Source: Actinomycetes bacterium
GTDB lineage: Bacteria; Actinomycetota; CADDZG01; JAHWKV01
DNA: 10,057 bases
Direction of reading: 5' to 3'
Assembly: GCA_029263035.1 (NCBI GenBank)
Contig: JAJCYF010000140.1
Location: 1-10,057 of the forward strand
Positions within the stretch are counted from its first letter, which is position 1. Each line of letters starts with the position of its first letter. Both the position numbers and the translations under genes were made by a program. Under the pieces are notes generated by a model, which saw only the letters and a program-made list of their open reading frames with translations, was not told the DNA's origin and did no database searches. Below, one piece after another: positions 1 through 5,264 of the stretch.

Positions 1-1061
1 ACTTTGCCGCCGACGTCAACGGCACCGGAGGGGGGCGCCCCGCCGGATCCGCCTTCAAGACCTTTGCCCTGGCAGCCTTCCTGGAGGAGGGCAAGTCGGT
101 TCACTCGACCTTTTCCGGCAGCTCCACGGTCAGCATCAACACCGACCGGTGCCGCAACGGATCCGAGCCCTGGAAGGTGGCCAACTACAGCAACGCCGGC
201 TACGGGTACCTGGACGTGGTCGAGGCGACCACCAGCTCGGTCAACACCATTTACGCCCGGATGATGAACGAGGTGGTCACCCCGCAAAAGTTCATGGAGG
301 TGGCTGCGCGAACCGGGGTCCCGATACCGCCGACCGACTCCGGCTGCGCCCTGGCTCTGGGTACCTCCGACGTCACCCCGCTGGAGATGGCGGGGGCCTA
401 CACCACCTTTGCCCAACGCGGACGGCGGCCCACCCCGATTGTGATCACCAAGATCACCCGTCCCGGCGGTGCGGTCGTCGCCGAACGCCTGCCGGCGGTG
501 GCGCCGGTCATGGACCCGAACGTTGCCGACACCGTGAACTACGTCCTGGAGCGAAACATCCAGTCCGGAACCGGCACCGGCGCCAGGATCTCCCGGCCGG
601 CGGCGGGCAAGACCGGGACGACGGAGAACTTCCAGGACGCCTGGTTCGCCGGCTACACCCCGGACCTCACCGCAGTCGTCTGGATGGGTTTTGCCCCCAA
701 CCCCGATGGGCAGATCCCCGTGATGTCCGGCGTGCGGGGAAGGTCGGTCACCGGGGGATCATTTCCGGCCACCATCTGGAAGAACTTCATGGACCGGGCG
801 ATGGAGGGCAAGCCCGTCACCGAGTTCCACGAGCCGGAGCTGACCGGGGAGGTCATCAACCACCGTCCGCCGCCGCCAAAGGTTGAGGTGTTCGAGTGGC
901 CCGACCTGGACCTCAGGTTCCCCCCGTGCTTTCCGTTCTGCTCACTGTTCGAACGAAACCAGCAGCAGCTTACCGAGGACCCGCCGAGTGCCCGGGACCT
1001 TCTGGAGCAAAGCCGCGAGCAGCGGCATCGGCAACGCAGTAGGGAGCGGGCCGAAGACTGA
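1..1061 (+). CDS. Class A penicillin-binding protein, C-terminal transpeptidase part (5' end outside window)
   Basis: This is the C-terminal ~352 residues of a bifunctional peptidoglycan synthase (PBP1A-like); the reading frame enters from the left edge with its first full codon at 3. All three penicillin-binding motifs are visible: SAFK at fragment residues 16-19 (catalytic Ser, codon 48-50), SVN at 79-81 (237-245) and KTGT at 203-206 (609-620). The stretch after KTGT, with DAWFAGYTPDL and VVWMG, is typical of class A enzymes, as is the later VTGGSFPATIW. The protein would cross-link peptide stems outside the membrane; an N-terminal TM segment and glycosyltransferase domain are expected upstream but not seen. 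A ~60-residue charged tail with two cysteines (CFPFC) follows the transpeptidase domain, and the gene ends in TGA. The family call is firm; the exact paralogue (ponA/mrcA type) cannot be decided from the fragment. Confidence 0.95.
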   Translation, partial: FAADVNGTGGGRPAGSAFKTFALAAFLEEGKSVHSTFSGSSTVSINTDRCRNGSEPWKVANYSNAGYGYLDVVEATTSSVNTIYARMMNEVVTPQKFMEVAARTGVPIPPTDSGCALALGTSDVTPLEMAGAYTTFAQRGRRPTPIVITKITRPGGAVVAERLPAVAPVMDPNVADTVNYVLERNIQSGTGTGARISRPAAGKTGTTENFQDAWFAGYTPDLTAVVWMGFAPNPDGQIPVMSGVRGRSVTGGSFPATIWKNFMDRAMEGKPVTEFHEPELTGEVINHRPPPPKVEVFEWPDLDLRFPPCFPFCSLFERNQQQLTEDPPSARDLLEQSREQRHRQRSRERAED

Positions 1062-1236
1062 CCCCGGTCCCTCAGGACGCGCCGAAGGCCCGGTCATGGT
1101 CTGCTGAAAGTTGGAGGTAGGCTGGAAAAATTCCAGAAACCGACCAGCGAAACTTTCACAAAATACCGAGCCTTCGAGGTTCCTAGTGTACTCCTCACAA
1201 AGCTTCTAATCCAATCGAAAGGTCCGGTTCGCGAAG
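1062..1236. other. Convergent spacer between PBP gene and glsB-like gene
   Basis: No credible gene is seen here. By eye it is richer in A/T than the neighbouring genes. It holds a nested inverted repeat (1105-1158), listed separately, which may serve as the PBP gene's transcription end, although no run of T follows it. Confidence 0.5.
1105..1158. repeat. Nested inverted repeat downstream of PBP gene
   Basis: The outer arms TGAAAGTT (1105-1112) and AACTTTCA (1151-1158) are perfect complements. Nearly centred inside them is a perfect 6-bp stem, CTGGAA (1122-1127) and TTCCAG (1131-1136), with an AAA loop. A short GGT/ACC pairing lies between the two levels. The element starts 44 bp after the PBP stop codon. 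It could be a weak terminator or a protein-binding site; the absence of a T tract on either side keeps the function open. Confidence 0.45.
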
Positions 1237-1263
1237 AAAAAGCGGGCTCCGGTTGAGCCCGCT
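1237..1263 (-). terminator. Rho-independent terminator of the glsB-like gene
   Basis: Read on the minus strand, a perfect 9-bp GC-rich stem (AGCGGGCTC, 5-nt loop, GAGCCCGCT; 1241-1263) is followed at once by a T5 run that continues into TTTTTCTTCG. It begins 19 bp after the stop codon of the gene ending at 1283, the usual distance for an intrinsic terminator. The A-run on the plus strand precedes the stem, so the element would not work as a canonical terminator for the convergent PBP gene. Confidence 0.9.
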
Positions 1264-1282
1264 CCTTCTCTGGTCGAAACCG

Positions 1283-1672
1283 TTACCAAAGGGGACGCCG
1301 GCGGCGGCCCCAGAAGGAACGCCGGGCGTAGCCGTCGGAGTAGGCCGGGTCGTACGCCGGGTCCACCGTACGGGCTCCGAAGATCCCCCGGCGCACCGGG
1401 GTTCCGGGCACTACCACCGTCTGGGCGACGTACATCCGGAACGGGAGGATGAACAAGATGGCGGCGCCGACCGCCAGGGCAAAAACTATCCATCCGTTGT
1501 TCGTGCCCAGAAGATATCTTGCGATCAGTCCGCCGATGAACGATCCCGCCAGGCCTGCGAGGATGGTGCCGAAGACGCCGATGGCCTCCCTACCCGGAAG
1601 GAAGATGCGGGCGACTCCACCGACCAGCAGGCCGGCAACCGCCAGCATGATGAGGGTCTGCAGCAAGTTCAT
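1283..1672 (-). CDS. GlsB/YeaQ/YmgE-type small membrane protein (transglycosylase-associated family)
   Basis: A 129-residue protein with three hydrophobic segments (about residues 4-22, 31-53 and 60-77), rich in Gly. The pattern GLLVGGVARIFLPG near the N terminus and the later GTILAGLAGSFIGGLIA match the PF04226-type family (GlsB/YeaQ/YmgE), small inner-membrane proteins often linked to general stress; their biochemical role is not established. Family members are usually ~80-90 residues. This one has an additional ~45-residue tail, probably cytoplasmic, with a DPAYDPAYSDGY stretch and a very basic end (WGRRRRPLW). The start is well supported: ATG at 1672 preceded by a perfect AAGGAGG at a 6-nt distance. 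The gene is monocistronic, with its own terminator downstream and a long structured spacer upstream. Confidence 0.85.
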   Translation of the reverse strand: MNLLQTLIMLAVAGLLVGGVARIFLPGREAIGVFGTILAGLAGSFIGGLIARYLLGTNNGWIVFALAVGAAILFILPFRMYVAQTVVVPGTPVRRGIFGARTVDPAYDPAYSDGYARRSFWGRRRRPLW

Positions 1673-1678
1673 GAAAAA

Positions 1679-1685
1679 CCTCCTT
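1679..1685 (-). promoter_or_regulatory. Strong Shine-Dalgarno site of the glsB-like gene
   Basis: AAGGAGG on the minus strand, 6 nt before the ATG at 1672. It is close to the ideal anti-16S complement, suggests high translation, and fixes the start codon. Confidence 0.85.
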
Positions 1686-1710
1686 GAGCCGATTATTCGA
1701 CTTCGAGATT

Positions 1711-1731
1711 GTTCCCGGAACCGGCCGGTTC
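1711..1731. promoter_or_regulatory. Two overlapping palindromes upstream of the glsB-like gene (candidate operator)
   Basis: GTTCCcGGAAC (1711-1721) and the perfect 14-bp palindrome GAACCGGCCGGTTC (1718-1731) overlap by sharing one GAAC. The result is three half-sites, GTTC-N3-GAAC-N6-GTTC, centred ~50 bp upstream of the ATG at 1672. This is the right place for a repressor or activator site on a stress-type gene. No clear -35/-10 pair could be assigned around it, so the operator role is inferred from symmetry and position only. Confidence 0.45.
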
Positions 1732-1780
1732 TAAAGCATGGCTTGCTACCACAGTGACGGGGTTACAGGGGGCCAGGACG

Positions 1781-1839
1781 CCCGAAAGCGGCAGCGCTGC
1801 AGCCTGGGCGGGGACCAAGGCGAGCGCTGCCGCATCGGG
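1781..1839. repeat. Long GC-rich hairpin in the spacer
   Basis: GCGGCAGCGCT (1788-1798) and AGCGCTGCCGC (1823-1833) are a perfect 11-bp inverted repeat. The outer arms CCCGA (1781-1785) and TCGGG (1835-1839) extend it across a small AA/A internal loop. The 24-nt apical region can pair further (CCTGG with CCAAGG, one bulge). There is no T tract after it on either strand, so it is more likely RNA structure than an intrinsic terminator. Confidence 0.55.
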
Positions 1840-1844
1840 TTCGA

Positions 1845-1887
1845 GGGGTCGCTCAGGGCTGCGGGGGCTTCCCTTCGGGCGACCCCC
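1845..1887. repeat. Two mutually exclusive stems sharing one C-rich arm
   Basis: GGGGTCGC (1845-1852) pairs perfectly with GCGACCCC (1879-1886). The same C-rich arm can instead pair with GGGGG at 1863-1867, stacking on a second stem, CCC (1871-1873) with GGG (1877-1879). The two folds cannot coexist, which is the geometry of a switch, although chance in GC-rich DNA is possible. Confidence 0.35.
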
Positions 1888-1901
1888 AAATTGCGGGGAT
1901 C

Positions 1902-1919
1902 GTTTCCTTTGCCGGAAAC
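1902..1919. repeat. Short perfect hairpin GTTTCC/GGAAAC
   Basis: Perfect 6-bp arms at 1902-1907 and 1914-1919 with a 6-nt loop. The A/T in the stem makes it less likely to be a GC-rich accident. It is part of the hairpin series in this spacer. Confidence 0.35.
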
Positions 1920-1977
1920 TTTCTTACGACTACCTATCGGCAGGTTGCGTGAGAACTAAAGCCCTTTCTTTCGCCGG

Positions 1978-1996
1978 GCCCGCTGACGGAGCGGGC
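1978..1996. repeat. Short hairpin GCCCGCT/AGCGGGC competing with the larger one
   Basis: A perfect 7-bp stem (1978-1984 with 1990-1996) with a 5-nt loop. Its right arm is also the left arm of the large hairpin at 1988-2052, so only one of the two can form at a time. Confidence 0.4.
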
Positions 1997-2052
1997 AGAC
2001 GCCTCCCCCGGCTAAAGGCATTGACGACGCCGGGGGAGGGCCTGCCCGCTCC
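1988..2052. repeat. Large hairpin formed by an inverted copy of the tandem-repeat core
   Basis: The left arm (GGAGCGGGCAG 1988-1998 plus CCTCCCCCGGC 2002-2012) is complementary to the right arm (GCCGGGGGAGG 2029-2039 plus CTGCCCGCTCC 2042-2052). That gives 22 paired bases interrupted by a 3x2 internal loop, with a 16-nt apical loop. The right arm is the core of the first tandem unit, so the same left arm could also pair with the cores of units two and three. Downstream of uppP on the minus strand it may help end transcription of the operon, but no U-rich tail follows in that direction; on the plus strand a short TTT follows. Confidence 0.55.
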
Positions 2053-2165
2053 TTTACCCGGTGGCTAAAGCTTGACTACGCCGGGGGAGGGCCTGCCCGC
2101 TCCTTATCTGAGTGGGCAAAGCATTGACTACGCCGGGGGAGGGCCTGCCCGCTCCTTATCTGAGG
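2010..2165. repeat. Three tandem ~52-bp repeats spanning the uppP 3' end
   Basis: The units start near 2010, 2063 and 2114 (periods 53 and 51 bp, or 51 and 52 bp measured from the TTGAC landmark at 2021, 2072, 2124). Units two and three share a 41-bp exact match (2072-2112 and 2124-2164). Units one and two share 34 bp with one mismatch (2021-2054 with 2072-2105). The core on the plus strand is ACGCCGGGGGAGGGCCTGCC. The third copy runs into the uppP reading frame and includes its last codons and TAA; the second copy keeps the same CTCAGATAA, so the array looks like a duplication of the gene's 3' end with its flanking DNA. The copies are too few and too closely spaced for CRISPR. Confidence 0.85.
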
Positions 2166-2971
2166 AGAAAAGCGGCGATCGTGCCGGCAATTACGCAGTA
2201 GGCCGCGAACGACAGCAGGCCCCGGCGCTGCAGAAAGCTGATGGTCCCCGCGATCGCCAGGTACCCGGTGACCAGCGATGCCAGGAAACCAACGACCAGA
2301 GCCGACATGCCCGCGCTCTCCCCTGCCAGGTCCGGCACTTTGAAAAGGGTGGTTCCAAACAGAATCGGGATGGACAAAAGAAACGAGAACCGGGCTGCCT
2401 GGGCGCGGGACAGGCCGGCAAGCAGACCGGCCGCAATGGTCGAGCCGGAGCGGGAGATGCCCGGCACGATTGCAAAGGCCTGGGCGAAACCCACCGCAGC
2501 CGCCTTGGTGGCGGAAAGCTGGCCGACCAGGCCGTCCAGGCCGGTCAGGTCCTCCGGCTCGTCCGCCGGACGCGGATTGCGGCGAATCAGGATTTCGATT
2601 CCGACCAGAATCAGGCCGGTGACAATCAGCTGCAGCGCCACCTGGAACGAGTCGCCGAAACTATCCTCGAACTGCTCCTCGAACGCCACCCCAATGACTG
2701 CGGCGGGCAGCGTGCCGGCTATCAGCAGTATCAGGAATCGGCGGGCCGGCCCGGGGCGCAACATGCCGGCAACGGTTGCTATCAACTCCCGCCGGAAGTA
2801 AACCACCAGTGCCAGAAGGGTCCCGGCGTGAAGCAGCACGACGTACGGGAGGCTGGGCTGCTCCCAACCCAGCAGCTCGGGCACCAGCACCAGGTGAGCC
2901 GATGAGGAGATCGGGAGAAATTCGGTGAGACCCTGGACTATGCCCAGGACCAGCGCTTCCAGCAGGCTCAA
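2156..2971 (-). CDS. uppP: Undecaprenyl-diphosphatase UppP (BacA family)
   Basis: A polytopic membrane protein of 271 residues, the usual size for UppP/BacA. It removes a phosphate from undecaprenyl diphosphate at the membrane, recycling the lipid carrier for peptidoglycan and other wall polymers, and overproduction gives bacitracin resistance. Both family signatures are present: QGLTEFLPISSSAHL at residues 13-27 (active-site Glu17, His26) and PGISRSGST at 170-178 (essential Arg174). About seven to eight hydrophobic segments are visible, with a charged loop around 130-150. The start is TTG at 2971, embedded in TTGA with the stop codon of the upstream antiporter gene, so translation is probably coupled; the next Met (residue 70) would remove the first motif. 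The last codons and TAA are part of the tandem array downstream. Confidence 0.96.
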   Translation of the reverse strand: MSLLEALVLGIVQGLTEFLPISSSAHLVLVPELLGWEQPSLPYVVLLHAGTLLALVVYFRRELIATVAGMLRPGPARRFLILLIAGTLPAAVIGVAFEEQFEDSFGDSFQVALQLIVTGLILVGIEILIRRNPRPADEPEDLTGLDGLVGQLSATKAAAVGFAQAFAIVPGISRSGSTIAAGLLAGLSRAQAARFSFLLSIPILFGTTLFKVPDLAGESAGMSALVVGFLASLVTGYLAIAGTISFLQRRGLLSFAAYCVIAGTIAAFLLR

Positions 2972-5250
2972 CGGGCACTTTCCATCGGCCTCAAATCGGC
3001 GTCGGCGCCCCAGGCGAGGATCCGGTCCCCCTCCTCCACTAGTACGTCGGGGCCGGGATGGGTGAGCGTCTCGCCTCCCGAACGGTGAATCAGAAGAGGA
3101 ACTGCGGCTCCGCAGGCGTGGGCGACGGTCTGGCCGACCAGATGGGAGCCCGGTTCGACCGCCACCTCCTCCAGCCGGCGGCCCAGGATCTCCAGGGAGT
3201 CCACCACCCGGGGACGCAGAACGAGCAACGCCATCTGCCGGCCGCTGGAACGGTAGGGCGATATCACCCGGTTCGCCCCCGCCCGCTGCAGCCGGGCCGG
3301 AGTCTCGGGCGAGCTTGCCCGGGCGACTATGTAGATCTCAGGGTTGAGAGAGCGGGCGGTCAGGGTGACGTAGACGTTGGTTGCGTCCGAGTCGACCGCG
3401 CAGACGATACCCCTGGCCTTCTCGATCCCTGCCTGCCGGAGCACCGTCTCCGAGGTCGGATCCCCCAGGATGTGCAGGACACCGTCCTTGCGCATCTGGA
3501 TCTCCACGTCTTCTTTGTTGTCGATAGCCACAAACGGAACCCCCTCCGACTCCAGTTCGCGAGCGGTGGCCCGGCCCACGCGGCCGTAAGCACAGACGAT
3601 GTAGTGGTCGGTAAGCCGTTCGATCTGTTCTTCCATTCGGCGCCTCCTCGACGAGAGCCCCAGGCCGCCCTCGGAAGCAATGCTAAGGGCAGTGACGATA
3701 ACGGCCAGGAGGGCAATAGATCCCAGTGTTGTGATTGCCAGGGAAAGGTAGCGCGGTCCGCCGGTCAAAGCGGTGAACGGGTCGGCCGGGCTCACGTCGG
3801 CCCATGCCAGCAACACCGCCTGCCCGATGGAGAATCCGCTCAGAAGGTAACCGAGGACCCCGAGTCCCACCACGCCGGCGAAGAGGGTGAGCGGCAGCAC
3901 CAGCCGCCCGGTGCCGCTCTGGCCGCTGCGCCAGCGCCCCTTGAACTGTCTCCAGGGTTCCTCCAGCCGGTCCATTAGCTGGCTGACCAGACCGGGCGCC
4001 TCGTCGCCGGCAGCCCTGCGCTCCGCCAGCCGGGCGGCCAGAGCCGAGTCGGGCCGGGGCCGGGCAAGGCCGGGGGCCGGCCCGGGCTTGAAGAAGCCGG
4101 CCGGAAGCCATGCCGCCAGGATTCCCGAACGGGAGGCAAGCAGCGGCCCAAGGATCGCCAGAGCCAGGACGTAGAGGGCTACGAACGGGCCTATCCGGGG
4201 ATCCAGCCCGGCCGCGGCGGCCATCGTCGCCAGAATCAACGAGAACTCCCCCCGCCCCAGCACCGTCAGCCCGATGTTGGCCGCCGCCCGCCGGTTGAAC
4301 CGGTAGAGGCGGGCGGCGATGGTCCCGGCCAGGACGTTCAGCACTATCGACAGCGCCACCGCAGCCACAACCGCGGTCCCCACCGATCCGATGTCCCCGG
4401 GGTCGATGGTCAGGCCGAAAGCGAAGAAGAAGACCGCCGCGAAGGCATCCCTTAGCGGCAGCACCAGCTTTTCAATCCGGTGCTTGAGGTTGGTCTCGGC
4501 CAGGATCATGCCGATCATAAAGGCGCCGATGGCGTCCGAGACGCCGAGCTCCTCGGCCACTCCGGCGCCGAAGATCGCCAGGCCGACGAACAGCACCGTG
4601 AGAAGCTCGTCGTCGTTGGAGTGGATGAGCCTGCCCACCCACTTCGCCCCGTACCGGGCAACCGTCACCAGAGTCACCAGGAAGGCGAAGGCCCGGAAGA
4701 AGAGCAAAGCCGACTCGCCCATTCCCTCACTGCCGCCGAGGATCGGCTGCAGCAGGGCCAGGTAGAGCGCCAGGAACACGTCCTCCACCACGATGATCCC
4801 CAGGATCAGACCCGTCTCCCGGTTGGCCAGACGTCTCAGCTCCACCAGCAGTTTGGTCGCGATCGCCGACGAGGAGATGCCCACGGCGCCGGCAATCACG
4901 AATGCCTCCCGCACCCCCCAGCCGAGCGAGAGGCCGAACAGCAGGCCGCCGCCGACGTTGAGCAGGATGTAGACCGCTCCGGCCATCGCCAGCGACCGGC
5001 CGCCTGCGGTCAGGTCGCCCAGAGAGAACTCCAGTCCCAGGTGGAACAGCAACAGCACCAGCCCGACCGCGGCGAACAATTCCAGTGCGTGCACGTCGCC
5101 GATCAGCGTAAGACCGGGCGTGTTCGGCCCGGTGATGATGCCGGCGGCGATGAAGAACGGGATGGTGGGCAGGCCGACCCGCCTGCCGATGCGCGCCAGA
5201 AGCCCGGCGACCAGGAAGGCGCCCCCCAGGGCTATCAGCTCATCGCCCAC
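2968..5250 (-). CDS. CPA2-type cation/proton antiporter fused to a channel-like 2-TM segment and an RCK (TrkA-N/TrkA-C) module
   Basis: A 760-residue membrane protein likely exchanging K+ (or Na+) for protons. Residues ~1-375 form the Na+/H+-exchanger-type domain: ISSSAIATK near 125-133, VVEDVF at 154-159 (conserved Asp157), SDAIGAFMIGMILAET at 238-252 and LGRGEFSLIL at 331-340. After a Pro/Arg-rich cytoplasmic linker (~385-448) come two more hydrophobic helices (~450-471 and ~502-524) separated by DVSPADP, resembling the post-filter part of a K+ channel pore but with no TVGYG filter. Then RRRRMEEQIERLTDHYIVC leads into a Rossmann RCK domain (~548-670; AYGRVG 554-559, ribose-binding-type Asp577) and a TrkA-C domain (~685-757). 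The GTG start at 5250 has GGAAGG 5 nt before it. It lies 14 bp after khtT, whose product is a regulator of such antiporters, and overlaps uppP by 4 bp. The antiporter call is firm; ion specificity and the channel-like interpretation are inference. Confidence 0.92.
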   Translation of the reverse strand: MGDELIALGGAFLVAGLLARIGRRVGLPTIPFFIAAGIITGPNTPGLTLIGDVHALELFAAVGLVLLLFHLGLEFSLGDLTAGGRSLAMAGAVYILLNVGGGLLFGLSLGWGVREAFVIAGAVGISSSAIATKLLVELRRLANRETGLILGIIVVEDVFLALYLALLQPILGGSEGMGESALLFFRAFAFLVTLVTVARYGAKWVGRLIHSNDDELLTVLFVGLAIFGAGVAEELGVSDAIGAFMIGMILAETNLKHRIEKLVLPLRDAFAAVFFFAFGLTIDPGDIGSVGTAVVAAVALSIVLNVLAGTIAARLYRFNRRAAANIGLTVLGRGEFSLILATMAAAAGLDPRIGPFVALYVLALAILGPLLASRSGILAAWLPAGFFKPGPAPGLARPRPDSALAARLAERRAAGDEAPGLVSQLMDRLEEPWRQFKGRWRSGQSGTGRLVLPLTLFAGVVGLGVLGYLLSGFSIGQAVLLAWADVSPADPFTALTGGPRYLSLAITTLGSIALLAVIVTALSIASEGGLGLSSRRRRMEEQIERLTDHYIVCAYGRVGRATARELESEGVPFVAIDNKEDVEIQMRKDGVLHILGDPTSETVLRQAGIEKARGIVCAVDSDATNVYVTLTARSLNPEIYIVARASSPETPARLQRAGANRVISPYRSSGRQMALLVLRPRVVDSLEILGRRLEEVAVEPGSHLVGQTVAHACGAAVPLLIHRSGGETLTHPGPDVLVEEGDRILAWGADADLRPMESAR

Positions 5251-5255
5251 GGCAA

Positions 5256-5261
5256 CCTTCC
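5256..5261 (-). promoter_or_regulatory. Ribosome binding site deciding the GTG start of the antiporter
   Basis: GGAAGG on the minus strand, 5 nt before GTG at 5250. No in-frame ATG lies near the beginning of the hydrophobic N terminus, so the GTG is the best start. Confidence 0.65.
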
Positions 5262-5264
5262 GAT

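Larger units (their letters stand above)
1673..2009. other. Structured non-coding spacer upstream of the glsB-like gene
   Basis: No ORF here resembles a real gene. The plus-strand frames covering it give low-complexity or basic peptides with no recognisable domain. It holds successive inverted repeats: overlapping palindromes 1711-1731, a long hairpin 1781-1839, alternative pairings 1845-1887, GTTTCC/GGAAAC 1902-1919, ACCT/AGGT 1932-1945, and GCCCGCT/AGCGGGC 1978-1996. It could be a long 5' leader of the glsB-like gene (minus strand) or encode a structured RNA. I compared it by memory with common riboswitch cores (c-di-AMP, c-di-GMP-I, cobalamin, SAM, M-box, ZTP) and with small SRP RNA and found no convincing match. 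Confidence 0.4.

Noticed and set aside
149..886. Long plus-strand ORF overlapping the PBP gene in another frame
   Set aside because: The frame with SAFK, SVN and KTGT motifs is the real one; this frame is a low-complexity shadow.
1862..1895. Small SRP (4.5S) RNA-like core on the minus strand
   Set aside because: A CCCGAAGGGAAG stretch looks superficially similar, but the conserved GGUCAGG and AGCAGCC halves around the GGAA tetraloop are absent.
1860..1960. c-di-AMP (ydaO) or c-di-GMP-I riboswitch
   Set aside because: Some G-rich and GGTTGC-like words recall these classes, but the ordered conserved blocks of neither are present on either strand; an Rfam search would settle it.
2021..2129. 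TTGACT motifs every ~52 bp on the plus strand as -35 promoter boxes
   Set aside because: No -10-like sequence follows at 16-18 bp in any unit; the motif is just part of the repeat.
2010..2165. Regular repeats as a CRISPR array
   Set aside because: Only three copies, near-identical across most of the period with no unique spacers, no cas genes, and the last copy overlaps a coding sequence.
2072..2905. Long plus-strand ORF opposite uppP
   Set aside because: It is antisense to a clear uppP, gives a Gln/Gly/Arg-rich sequence without domains, and results from the GC-rich codon pattern of the real gene. Other long plus-strand ORFs at 3058-3978, 4319-4765, 4480-5268, 6268-6828 and 7475-8254 are rejected for the same reason.
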